Source: Natronosalvus vescus (GTDB taxonomy: Archaea; Halobacteriota; Halobacteria; Halobacteriales; Natrialbaceae). From it: 64,000 nucleotides of DNA. The stretch is from positions 2,542,001-2,606,000 of the forward strand of contig NZ_CP099546.1 of NCBI RefSeq assembly GCF_023973145.1, read 5' to 3'. The position numbers and the translations under genes are program-made. The first letter of the stretch is position 1, and each line of letters opens with the position of its first letter. The notes under the pieces are model-generated. The model was not told where the DNA came from. It did no database searches and saw nothing but the letters and a program-made list of their open reading frames with translations. Below are positions 34,287 to 42,299 of the stretch, in pieces.

Positions 34287-34553
34287 ATGTCCTCGAACGA
34301 GTGTTCTCGCCGACGAGTTATCCGTCTCGGTAGCGCCGCGACTGTCGTCACACTGCTGGCGGGCTGTGCCGGACCTGGCGACGATGGCGAACCCGAAGCA
34401 GAGGAAGGAACCGGAAACGGGCAGGATCGCGAGGAGGAAGACGATCACGAAGCGGTCGACGACGATGACGACGGTGACGATGACGACGTTGCAGGTACGG
34501 ACGACGATGGGACGGATGCTGAGGAAGACGAAGAGGAGGACTCGAACAGTTGA
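34287..34553 (+). CDS. Small Tat-exported hyperacidic lipoprotein
   Basis: 88 residues. The N-terminus has the twin-arginine signal SRRRVIRLGSAATVV followed by lipobox LAGC (Cys about residue 27), so it should be exported folded and lipid-anchored. The mature part is almost only Asp, Glu, Gly and Thr (for example EEDDHEAVDDDDDGDDDD), with no domain. Likely a surface or cation-binding protein; function unknown. Its reading frame is followed by pyrD. Confidence 0.65.
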   Translation: MSSNECSRRRVIRLGSAATVVTLLAGCAGPGDDGEPEAEEGTGNGQDREEEDDHEAVDDDDDGDDDDVAGTDDDGTDAEEDEEEDSNS

Positions 34554-34708
34554 TAGCGCCCGTTGGAGGCAGTCTCTCATCCGGAACGGCCGTCGACCGC
34601 TCGAGCCTCGACCGACGTATCCCTCGAGCCCGACGATCGTTCCGGATCGAACCCCACCCACACCCGTATTCGAGCGTTTTAGGTACCCCGAGCGTCGAGT
34701 ACGTACCG

Positions 34709-35773
34709 ATGACGCTGTACTCGCGGCTTCGGCCGCTCGCGTTCGCGCTCCCGCCCGAGACGGCCCACGACCTCGGAAAGCGACTGCTCCGGGCGAGCCA
34801 GTCCACGCGGCCGACGCGAGCAGCCCTTCGTCACGCCTACCGGTACGACCACCCCGCCCTCGAGATCGAGCGCTTCGGCTCCCGGTTCCCCAACCCGGTC
34901 GGGGTCGCCGCCGGTTTCGACAAAAACGCCGAGTGTACCCACGCGCTCTCGGCGTTGGGCTTTGGCTTCGTCGAAATCGGAACGGTGACGCCGTACCCCC
35001 AGCGAGGCAACGATCGCCCGCGGCTGTTCCGCCTGCTCGAGGACGACGCGATGGTCAACCGAATGGGGTTCAACGGTCACGGGATGGAACGCGTAAAAAC
35101 GCGGCTCGAGGCCGATGGGATCCCGAACGTCCCGCTGGGAGTCAACGTCGGGAAGATGAACACCTCGAGCGAGGACGAAGCGATCGAGGACTACCGGCGC
35201 GTGTTCGATCGGCTCTCCCCGTTTGCCGACTACGTCGTCGTCAACGTCTCCTGTCCGAACACACCCGAGACATTCGACGAAAGTTCCCCCGAGCACCTCG
35301 AGGCGATCTTCGAGACCATCGCGGCCGAAAACGACGCCGACGTGCCGGTTCTCGTCAAGATCGGCCCAGATTCGCCCGACGAGTCGATCCTCGACCTCCT
35401 CGAGATCGTCGAGTCGGAGGGCGTCGACGGCATCGTCGCGACGAACACGACGACCAGCCGTGACGGTCTTCGGTCGCCCGAACGCGAGGAGTGGGGCGGA
35501 ATGAGCGGCGCGCCGCTGTGCGATCGCTCGACCGAGGTAATCCGCCTCCTGGCGACGCACACCGACCTGCCGATCGTCGGCGTCGGCGGCGTCGACTCGG
35601 CCGAGAGCGCCTACGAGAAGATCAGGGCGGGTGCCTCGCTCGTCCAGTTGTACACTGGGTTCGTCTACAACGGCCCCACGACAGCGCAGGAGATCAATCG
35701 CGATCTGGTCTCGTTGCTCACGGCGGACGGCTTTTCGTCGGTCGAGGCGGCGGTTGGGGCGGATCTCGAGTAG
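34709..35773 (+). CDS. pyrD: Dihydroorotate dehydrogenase (class 2 layout)
   Basis: 354-residue FMN enzyme of pyrimidine synthesis oxidising dihydroorotate to orotate. The N-terminal helix extension LYSRLRPLAFALPPETAHDL is that of membrane-associated, quinone-using class 2 enzymes. FMN/substrate motifs: NPVGVAAGFDKNAE, GTVTPYPQRGNDRPR, MGFNGHG, VNVSCPNTP, KIGPD, IVATNTTTSRDG, GVGGVDSAES and GASLVQLYTGFVYNGP. The residue before PNTP, the catalytic base position, is Cys as in class 1 enzymes rather than Ser. ATG at 34709 matches the family start. Confidence 0.92.
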   Translation: MTLYSRLRPLAFALPPETAHDLGKRLLRASQSTRPTRAALRHAYRYDHPALEIERFGSRFPNPVGVAAGFDKNAECTHALSALGFGFVEIGTVTPYPQRGNDRPRLFRLLEDDAMVNRMGFNGHGMERVKTRLEADGIPNVPLGVNVGKMNTSSEDEAIEDYRRVFDRLSPFADYVVVNVSCPNTPETFDESSPEHLEAIFETIAAENDADVPVLVKIGPDSPDESILDLLEIVESEGVDGIVATNTTTSRDGLRSPEREEWGGMSGAPLCDRSTEVIRLLATHTDLPIVGVGGVDSAESAYEKIRAGASLVQLYTGFVYNGPTTAQEINRDLVSLLTADGFSSVEAAVGADLE

Positions 35774-35818
35774 TCCGATCACCCGATCGAGTTCCCCTGC
35801 TTCTTTCACCAGTGTCGA

Positions 35819-37183
35819 TCAGTCCACGTCGACTCGCGTCCCGAATCCTGCCTCGCCGACGACCTCGCCGTCGTCGTAGACGACCTCTCCGCGCACGATG
35901 GTCGTCACCGCCTTCCCGGTGAACGACTCGCCCTCGAACGGCGTCACGGGGTGTTTCGAGTGCAGTTCGCTCGGATCCTCGAGCGTCCACTCGAGATCGG
36001 GGTCGACGATCGTCACGTCGGCGTCGGTACCTACCTGGAGCGAGCCCTTCTGCGGATACATACCCCATATCTGGGCGGGCCGAACCGAGTGGTGATAGAC
36101 CCACTCCTCGAGAGTAAGTCGCCCGTCCGCGACGAACGAGAGCATGACGGGAATCTCGGTCTCGAGGCCGACGAAGCCCGAGATGGCGTCCCAGGTGTTT
36201 CCGAACGGATCGTCGACCAGTTTCTCCTCGGCCGTGTGGGGTGCGTGGTCGGTGGCGATGCTGTCGATGGCTCCGTTCTCGAGGGCTGCCCAGAGTCGGT
36301 CGCGCTCGTCGGCGTTCCGGATCGGCGGCTGGATCCGGGCGACGTTCCCCTTCTCGCGCAGGACGTCCTCGGTGAACCAGAGGTAGTGCGGACACGTCTC
36401 CGCTGTGACGTCGATCCCCCGATCCTTCCCGCGGGCGACCGCCTCCGCCCCCGATCCCGAGGAGACGTGGTACATGTGGATCTTCGCTCCAGTCTCTTCG
36501 GCGAAGGTGCACATCCGTTCGATCGCTTCGCGCTCGGCGATCACCGGCCTCGAGCGGGCGAAGTCGATCGGCCTGTTCTTCCCGTCCGTTTTGAACTGCT
36601 CGGTGGTGTAGTCGACGATCTCGCCGTTTTCCTCGTGGAAGCCCAGCCGTTTGCCCGTCTCCCTGATGCGTTCCATCGCCTCGATGATCTCGCCGTCGTT
36701 CGGCGGTGGGACGTCCCCGACGGTGGAACCGAGAAAGATCTTGTAGCCGAGCGCGCCTGCTTCGTCGAGAGCGGAAATCCGCTCGAGGTTCTCGGAGGTG
36801 ACGACGACGAAACTCTGGAAGTCGACGTGGGCGGACGCCTCCCCGCGGTCGAACTTGAGCTCGAGGTGTTCCGGGCGGTCGATGACGGGATCGGTGTTCG
36901 GCATCCCGACGACGGTCGAGACGCCGCCGGCGGCCGCCGCCCGTGTCGCGCTCTCCCAGTCTTCTTTGTACTCGAGGCCCGGTTCCCGGTTGTGGATGTG
37001 GCAGTCGACGATGCCGGGGACGATCACGTTCCCCGCGGCGTCGAGGGTACGCGCTGCCTCGGGTAACTGGTCGCTCTGGCCGACGGCGACGATCGTTCCG
37101 TCTTCGATGGCGAGGCCGGCGTCGATGCTGGCACCCGCCGGCGTGACGACGGTACCGTTTCGAACGACGAGATCGACGGTCAT
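35819..37183 (-). CDS. pyrC: Dihydroorotase / cyclic amidohydrolase
   Basis: 454-residue amidohydrolase. Metal ligands: HIHNREPG near residue 60, the bridging Lys in ALGYKIFLGST, His in MYHVSSGSG, His in AETCPHYLWF and Asp in IATDHAPHT. The family also includes allantoinase and hydantoinase, which share the Lys; dihydroorotase is favoured by the HxHxREPG motif and by convergent pyrD just 45 bp away. ATG at 37183 starts MTVDLVVRNGTVVTP, the usual β-sandwich strand; longer readings are shadows. Confidence 0.82.
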   Translation of the reverse strand: MTVDLVVRNGTVVTPAGASIDAGLAIEDGTIVAVGQSDQLPEAARTLDAAGNVIVPGIVDCHIHNREPGLEYKEDWESATRAAAAGGVSTVVGMPNTDPVIDRPEHLELKFDRGEASAHVDFQSFVVVTSENLERISALDEAGALGYKIFLGSTVGDVPPPNDGEIIEAMERIRETGKRLGFHEENGEIVDYTTEQFKTDGKNRPIDFARSRPVIAEREAIERMCTFAEETGAKIHMYHVSSGSGAEAVARGKDRGIDVTAETCPHYLWFTEDVLREKGNVARIQPPIRNADERDRLWAALENGAIDSIATDHAPHTAEEKLVDDPFGNTWDAISGFVGLETEIPVMLSFVADGRLTLEEWVYHHSVRPAQIWGMYPQKGSLQVGTDADVTIVDPDLEWTLEDPSELHSKHPVTPFEGESFTGKAVTTIVRGEVVYDDGEVVGEAGFGTRVDVD

Positions 37184-37329
37184 TGTCGGGAGTTCCAAAG
37201 CAGCGGGCAAATAGCTTCTGTTGACGATGTCGGCTGCGACGGGCGGCTGTGGCACGGTCGGGAGGCGCTGGCCTGTGGGTTCCTCTCGAGAACCGTGCCG
37301 TAGGTGGCGGATACGAACCGGTACGCCGC

Positions 37330-37338
37330 CTATACTAA
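37330..37338 (+). promoter_or_regulatory. TATA box of the epimerase gene
   Basis: CTATACTAA ends 27 bp before the ATG at 37366, the spacing of a leaderless haloarchaeal promoter. Confidence 0.55.
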
Positions 37339-37365
37339 ACCGCGGACGGCTGGTGGTCAGCGCCG

Positions 37366-38367
37366 ATGGAGACACCACTCGCCGGCAACACGGTTCTCGT
37401 CACCGGTGGCGCCGGCTTCATCGGCAGCCACCTCGTCGACGCGCTGGCCCCCGATAACGAGGTGCGCGTCCTCGACAACTTCTCGAACGGCACCCGCGAG
37501 CACGTCCACGAGGAGGCGACCGTCATCGACGGCGACCTGCGAAATCCGATGGATATCCAGCGAGCAGCCCGCGACGTCGACGTGATCTTCCACCAGGGAG
37601 CGGTCGTCAGCGTTTCCGAGAGCGTCGACGCCCCACGGGCGACCAACGAGATCAACCTCGAGGCCACCCTCGACATGTTCGAACAGGCACGACTCGAGGA
37701 CGCCCGGGTGGTCGTCGCCTCGAGCGCTGCCGTCTACGGACACCCCGTCGAGGTGCCGATCACCGAGTCTGCACGCCTCGAGCCGACGTCGCCCTACGGC
37801 GTCCAGAAGCTGGCTCTCGACCACTACGCCCGTCTGTACAACGACCTGTATGGACTCGAAACAGTTGCCCTGCGCTACTTCAACGTTTACGGCCCGCGGC
37901 AGCAGGGCCCCTACAGCGGCGTGATCTCGACGTTCCTCGAGCAGGCTCGCGCCGACGAACCGATCACTATCGAAGGTGACGGCGAGCAGACGCGCGATTT
38001 CGTCCACGTCGATGACGTCGTCCGGGCGAATCTGCAGGCGGCGACGACGGACGCCGTCGGCACCGCGTACAACGTCGGCACCGGAACTCGAACATCGATC
38101 GGCGAGCTCGCAACCCTCATCCGGGAGGTAACCGACTCGTCGTCACGAATCGTCCATCGTGATCCTCGAACGGGCGATATCCGCCACAGTGTCGCCGACA
38201 TATCACGAGCCGGCGATCGCCTTGGATTCGAGCCATTGATCGACCTCGAGACCGGACTGCGCGGACTCGTTTCTAGTTCCAAACGAACGACAGCAGCGGC
38301 CGGTGCGGACGACGATGCTGCCGGTCAAGGAGGCGATACCCCTGAGCCGGTCGGCACTGGAGAGTAA
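37366..38367 (+). CDS. NAD-dependent sugar-nucleotide epimerase/dehydratase
   Basis: 333-residue extended SDR of the UDP-glucose 4-epimerase type. Cofactor motif VTGGAGFIGSHLVDAL, HQGAVVSVSES, catalytic ASSAAVYG with YxxxK in SPYGVQK, RYFNVYGPRQ, and the C-terminal substrate region DGEQTRDFVHVDDVV and AYNVGTGTRTSIGELA. Probably supplies sugar nucleotides for surface glycans; the precise epimerisation is not readable. A Ala/Asp-rich tail of ~35 residues follows the fold. Monocistronic, with its own TATA box. Confidence 0.88.
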   Translation: METPLAGNTVLVTGGAGFIGSHLVDALAPDNEVRVLDNFSNGTREHVHEEATVIDGDLRNPMDIQRAARDVDVIFHQGAVVSVSESVDAPRATNEINLEATLDMFEQARLEDARVVVASSAAVYGHPVEVPITESARLEPTSPYGVQKLALDHYARLYNDLYGLETVALRYFNVYGPRQQGPYSGVISTFLEQARADEPITIEGDGEQTRDFVHVDDVVRANLQAATTDAVGTAYNVGTGTRTSIGELATLIREVTDSSSRIVHRDPRTGDIRHSVADISRAGDRLGFEPLIDLETGLRGLVSSSKRTTAAAGADDDAAGQGGDTPEPVGTGE

Positions 38368-38472
38368 ACGCCGTTCGACCGCGTGCTTTGAGATGGGTGG
38401 GTTGGGGGAAGGGACTTGAGGCAAATGGGGTCTTCCGATGGAACGGCGTCCCTGTACTCTGGCTCGCTGGGT

Positions 38473-38589
38473 CACTCGTCGATCAGCTTCGACGAGTGTC
38501 TCTCCTCAGTAACTGTCACCGGTTCCTCTCACTCTCGACATGAACTGGTTATCGGTGGGCTGCCTGCTCGAGACGAAGTCAGCCCACCG
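38473..38589. other. Pair of perfect 10-bp hairpins (candidate RNA or element remnant)
   Basis: CACTCGTCGA (38473-38482) pairs with TCGACGAGTG (38489-38498) across 6 nt, and CGGTGGGCTG (38553-38562) pairs with CAGCCCACCG (38580-38589) across 17 nt. Both stems are perfect. They lie in a 309-bp gap with no credible gene. This could be a small RNA, a bidirectional terminator pair or the leftover end of a transposable element (IS200/IS605 ends form hairpins). Confidence 0.45.
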
Positions 38590-38676
38590 TTGAAACGTTC
38601 CCGAAGGGAGAGGAGTCAGGCACGTGATTCTGTAGGCCGGCGATAACTAACCCGCTGTCTCGGTATAGTGACCGGT

Positions 38677-39030
38677 ATGATATCCAGCATCATCGTATTC
38701 GTCGTCAGCTTGCTGATCGGTGCCCTCGGCATCTACGTCGGCGCTCGCATCATTGTCGATACGGAAGACTACACATACGCGCTCGTAACTGCCCTCATCG
38801 GGGCGGTCGTGTGGGCCGTCGTCGGGTTCTTCCTTGGGTGGATCCCGCTGCTCGGGCCTGCACTCGTCCTCCTCGCGTATCTGGCAGTGATAAACGCACG
38901 CTACCCCGGCGGCTGGATACAGGCGGCGGCGATTACCCTCGTCGCCTGGGTAAGCGTCCTCGTCGTCCTCTACGCCCTCGCGTTCCTCGGCGTGACGACG
39001 TTCGATGCAGCCGGAGTTCCGGGCGTCTAA
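38677..39030 (+). CDS. Small polytopic membrane protein
   Basis: 117 residues with four hydrophobic helices (ISSIIVFVVSLLIGALGIYV, YALVTALIGAVVWAVVGFFL, LLGPALVLLAYLAVI, AITLVAWVSVLVVLYALAFL). No family recognised beyond generic haloarchaeal membrane protein. ATG at 38677 starts directly at the first helix; a GTG at 38668 would add three residues. No neighbour on the same strand within 300 bp. Confidence 0.7.
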   Translation: MISSIIVFVVSLLIGALGIYVGARIIVDTEDYTYALVTALIGAVVWAVVGFFLGWIPLLGPALVLLAYLAVINARYPGGWIQAAAITLVAWVSVLVVLYALAFLGVTTFDAAGVPGV

Positions 39031-39380
39031 TAGTGTGGTCACGTACCGCCGATCGGTGACCGGAGATGGGCGACCGGCGGTGCATCGTCTCCCCATCCCC
39101 TATGATGAGTCGGTGATTTTGACATTCACGCGACCGGTACGTTCCAGTTCCTCGTTCTCGCCACCTCGAGCGTGGGCCACACCCGTACTCTCGGCCGACG
39201 CCGTTCGAACCGATCACCGGATCGAAACTTACGTCGCTCGAGACTGTCGCCTAATACAATATCACTTGTGTACTTATAAAAACTACTTTGGCAGCGCGTG
39301 TCGTTGGGTGTTGACGTACGTTCCATAGCCACTATCTTCCCAACGCCACGCCGACCAAAACCACCCTATCCGATCGAATA
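39031..39380. other. AT-richer intergenic region
   Basis: No gene seen. A strong TATA-like element (TATAAAAACT, 39275-39284) lies about 100 bp before the regulator gene at 39381, leaving a 5' leader of ~70 bp if used. Reading frames are short and non-halophilic. Confidence 0.35.
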
Positions 39381-39866
39381 ATGCCACTCACACACCTACC
39401 AATCAGACACGTTTTACCGGCACTGGATCGGTTCACAGTCTACCTCGAACCGCCACTGCTCGTGCTCACGCAGTTGCAAAGCCAGGGCCAGAGCGACGAA
39501 CTGTCACACGTCGCTGCCGTGTTCGGTATCCTGGTGTTGGGACTTCTGGGTGGCGTTCTCTTTCTTCGGAACCGGCTAGCAGAGTCGAGTCCGACACAGC
39601 GGTCACACGAACCCCCGACAGAGTCGCTTCTTACCGACCGCGAGCGGGTGTGCTCGCTCATCGAACAAAACGGCGGCCGGATGAAGCAGTCAGCGATCGT
39701 CGACTCCGTCGACTGGTCGAAGGCGAAGGTGAGTCGTCTGCTGGCGGAGCTGGAAGACGACGACGAGATTACGAAGCTTCGACTCGGGCGGGAGAACCTC
39801 GTGTGTATCCGCGGGAACGAACCCTCACTCTCACAGTCGAGTGAGCCACCCAGTGACGTCCACTGA
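39381..39866 (+). CDS. Membrane-anchored winged-helix regulator
   Basis: 161 residues. One transmembrane helix (SHVAAVFGILVLGLLGGVLFL) is followed by a linker and a winged-helix domain (RVCSLIEQNGGRMKQSAIVDSVDWSKAKVSRLLAELEDDDEITKLRLGRE in shortened form), similar to haloarchaeal MarR/IclR-like HTH proteins. The hydrophobic first 30 residues may be a second membrane segment or a signal. Likely a membrane-tethered transcription regulator; target unknown. Confidence 0.7.
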   Translation: MPLTHLPIRHVLPALDRFTVYLEPPLLVLTQLQSQGQSDELSHVAAVFGILVLGLLGGVLFLRNRLAESSPTQRSHEPPTESLLTDRERVCSLIEQNGGRMKQSAIVDSVDWSKAKVSRLLAELEDDDEITKLRLGRENLVCIRGNEPSLSQSSEPPSDVH

Positions 39867-40122
39867 TAGGGAATCCTGTACCAATGTACCGCCGATCACC
39901 TATCCGGGATCGATGATCAAGGGTGCGTGACGACACCGATCTCTAAAGCGGTCGGAAAGCGATTTGTACCGACAGCGAGCCCGTTTCGGTTAGTGTGGTG
40001 ACACGACCAGTGTCCCTGCAGGTCAGCACGTCGCTACGTGGCAGCCCCTATCGCTAATGAGGGGTTTCGACGTCGCTTGCTCGTTGAATCCGCCACTATG
40101 AGAGTCAGTTTGGAATTACCCC
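39867..40122. other. Intergenic region
   Basis: No gene or RNA recognised in the stretch before the promoter of the acidic repeat protein. Confidence 0.3.
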
Positions 40123-40157
40123 TCGAAAGCGTAGAGTCGGTTTATACGAGCTTTCGA
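40123..40157 (+). promoter_or_regulatory. Inverted repeat enclosing a TATA box
   Basis: TCGAAAGC (40123-40130) and GCTTTCGA (40150-40157) are perfect inverted arms around TTTATA (40141-40146), 33 bp before the ATG at 40190. The symmetric arms next to the TATA box suggest an operator for a dimeric regulator. Confidence 0.45.
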
Positions 40158-40189
40158 CGACCCTCAAACGCCGTAACGGCACGAGAGAC

Positions 40190-42127
40190 ATGAGCTTACA
40201 GAAACAACTAGTCGTTGTGCTCGTCGCCTTGATGGTGCTATTCAGTGGTATCGCCATGGTGGCGGGTGCCACGGCAGCATCGGCGTCGAGTACAGCCGTA
40301 CAGGACGACACGGACGAGGAGGAGGACGCACAGCCGTCTGCGAGCGTCACATTGAGTGACCAGACGACGGACGGGAACGCTGTCGTCGTCGACGAAGTGA
40401 CCATGGACGAAGGTGGCTTCGTGACGATACACGACAGCACCTTGCTCGAGGGGAACGTCATCGGGAGCGTAGTCGGCGTCTCTGCGTACCTCGAAGCTGG
40501 TACTCACGAGAACGTCGAGGTCACCCTCGATGAGTCACTCGAGGAGGACGAAACCCTGATCGCGATGCCGCATCAGGACACGAACGACAACCAGGAGTAC
40601 GACTTCGTCGAGACTGAGGGTCAGGAAGATGGCCCGTACCTCACCGAGGAAGGTGAGCCGGTGACCGACGACGCACAGGTGACCCTCGAGGTCGAGGAGC
40701 CGGTTGAGGAAGACGAAGAAGAGCCAGAGGAGGCTCCTGAGGAAGACGAAGAGGAGCCGGTTGAAGAAGACGAGGAGGAACCGACTGACGAAGACGTCGT
40801 CATGGAGCCTGATCACGACGCCGTCGAAGACGGTGTTGCGATCGTGGGTCCGATGTCGGTGACTATCGAACAATTCACGGTCGAACAATTCACGATCGAG
40901 AACGCCAACATCTCTGTCTTCGTCCTCGATGAGGACGGTGAGTATGAAGAGGTCGATGAGGTAGACGAAGAAGAAGACGATGTTGACGAGGTAGACGAGG
41001 AAGAAGACTACGCTGACGAGGAAGAAGACGACGTTGACGAAGTCGATGAGGAAGAAGACTACGCTGATGAGGAAGAAGACGACGTTGACGAAGTCGATGA
41101 GGAAGAAGACTACGCTGATGAGGAAGAAGACGACGTTGACGAAGTCGATGAGGAAGAAGACTACGCTGATGAGGAAGAAGACGACGTTGACGAAGTCGAT
41201 GAGGAAGAAGACTACGCTGACGAGGAAGAGGAGGACGTTGACGAGGAAGAAGATGTCGATGAAGTAGATGAACAAGAGGTGACCATCGAACAACTCACGA
41301 TCGAATCCCTCACCATCGAGCACGTCGAGATCCACGTCTTCGTTCTCGATGACGACTTTGACCTCGATCGACTCGAGGAGATCATGAGTGACGAAGCCAT
41401 TGATGATGTCGACGAAGAGGAGGACGTTGACGACGTAGATGAGGAAGAGGAGGACGTTGACGAGGTCGACGAGGAAGAAGACTACGCTGACGAGGAAGAA
41501 GACGACGTTGACGAGGTTGACGAAGAGGAAGAGGACGTTGACGACGAAGACGAGGTCGAAGATGACGTTGACGAGGTAGACGAAGAAGAAGACGCCGATG
41601 AGGTTGACGAAGAGGAAGAGGACGTTGACGACGAAGACGAGGTCGAAGATGACGAACTCGAGTCCTTCACCGTCGAAAACCTCGAGGCACCGGAGAACGC
41701 GGCGGTCGGTGACACGATCATGGTCAACGCGACCATCTCGAACCCGAACGATGAGGAAGCCACCCAGGACGTGCAGTTTCGACTCGAGGGTGACCTCGTC
41801 GAGTCACAGTCGATGACGCTCGACGCGGGTGCCAGCGAAACCGTCGAATTCGAAATCGACACCACAGACGTTCCGGCCGGTGAGTACGTCCACATGATCC
41901 TGACGGACGCGTTCGGTGAGGTCGACTTCATCGAGCTGACGGACGAGATGGAGGATGACGAAACCGATGACGACGAGGTAGACGACGAAGAAACGGATGA
42001 CGAAGAAACCGATGAGGACGAGATAGACGACGACGAGACAACGGATGAAGAAGACACGGACGATGACGATACCGACACGGACAACACGTCCGACCGAGTC
42101 GCCATCGTCCTGAGCGGACTGGTCTGA
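40190..42127 (+). CDS. Secreted hyperacidic repeat protein
   Basis: 645 residues. A signal peptide (hydrophobic VVLVALMVLFSGIAMVAGATA) precedes a β-domain resembling the haloarchaeal DUF7282 type (ASVTLSDQTTDGNAVVVDEV, DSTLLEGNVIGSVVGVSAYL). Two TIEQ-repeat segments (VTIEQFTVEQFTIENANISV near 222; VTIEQLTIESLTIEHVEIHV near 364) flank long Asp/Glu tracts. From about residue 264 a 17-residue unit DEEEDYADEEEDDVDEV repeats. Near residue 500 is a CARDB-like β-domain (ENAAVGDTIMVNATISNPND), then a second acidic tail. Probably a surface or matrix protein binding cations. No C-terminal anchor. Confidence 0.82.
   Translation: MSLQKQLVVVLVALMVLFSGIAMVAGATAASASSTAVQDDTDEEEDAQPSASVTLSDQTTDGNAVVVDEVTMDEGGFVTIHDSTLLEGNVIGSVVGVSAYLEAGTHENVEVTLDESLEEDETLIAMPHQDTNDNQEYDFVETEGQEDGPYLTEEGEPVTDDAQVTLEVEEPVEEDEEEPEEAPEEDEEEPVEEDEEEPTDEDVVMEPDHDAVEDGVAIVGPMSVTIEQFTVEQFTIENANISVFVLDEDGEYEEVDEVDEEEDDVDEVDEEEDYADEEEDDVDEVDEEEDYADEEEDDVDEVDEEEDYADEEEDDVDEVDEEEDYADEEEDDVDEVDEEEDYADEEEEDVDEEEDVDEVDEQEVTIEQLTIESLTIEHVEIHVFVLDDDFDLDRLEEIMSDEAIDDVDEEEDVDDVDEEEEDVDEVDEEEDYADEEEDDVDEVDEEEEDVDDEDEVEDDVDEVDEEEDADEVDEEEEDVDDEDEVEDDELESFTVENLEAPENAAVGDTIMVNATISNPNDEEATQDVQFRLEGDLVESQSMTLDAGASETVEFEIDTTDVPAGEYVHMILTDAFGEVDFIELTDEMEDDETDDDEVDDEETDDEETDEDEIDDDETTDEEDTDDDDTDTDNTSDRVAIVLSGLV
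40979..41233 (+). repeat. 51-bp in-frame tandem repeat
   Basis: Five 51-bp units beginning GACGTTGACGAAGTCGATGA (first unit GATGTTGACGAGGTAGACGA). Units at 41030, 41081 and 41132 are identical at the nucleotide level and the fourth, at 41183, differs only near its end, indicating recent expansion. Each adds 17 residues to the acidic protein. Confidence 0.9.
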
Positions 42128-42299
42128 TTCGGTTTCTCGAGCAGTATTTTTCCTGCAGTATCCGCGAACCAGTCGATGTGAACCTGTGAAACGCTATTTC
42201 TCGACCGGTCAGTGATTCCGAAAATCAACAGGGTGTTCTACGAGTGCTTCCCCGAGCGGTGAGTGACCGGCGTTTCCTACTGGGTTGGGTTACGGGTTT

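Noticed and set aside
40979-41233. CRISPR-like array
   Set aside because: Units are contiguous with no unique spacers and encode an in-frame protein repeat.
40535-41335. Hydrophobic minus-strand ORF (266 codons) opposite the acidic repeats
   Set aside because: It is the antisense of Asp/Glu codons (GAC/GAG giving Val/Leu/Phe), not a membrane protein.
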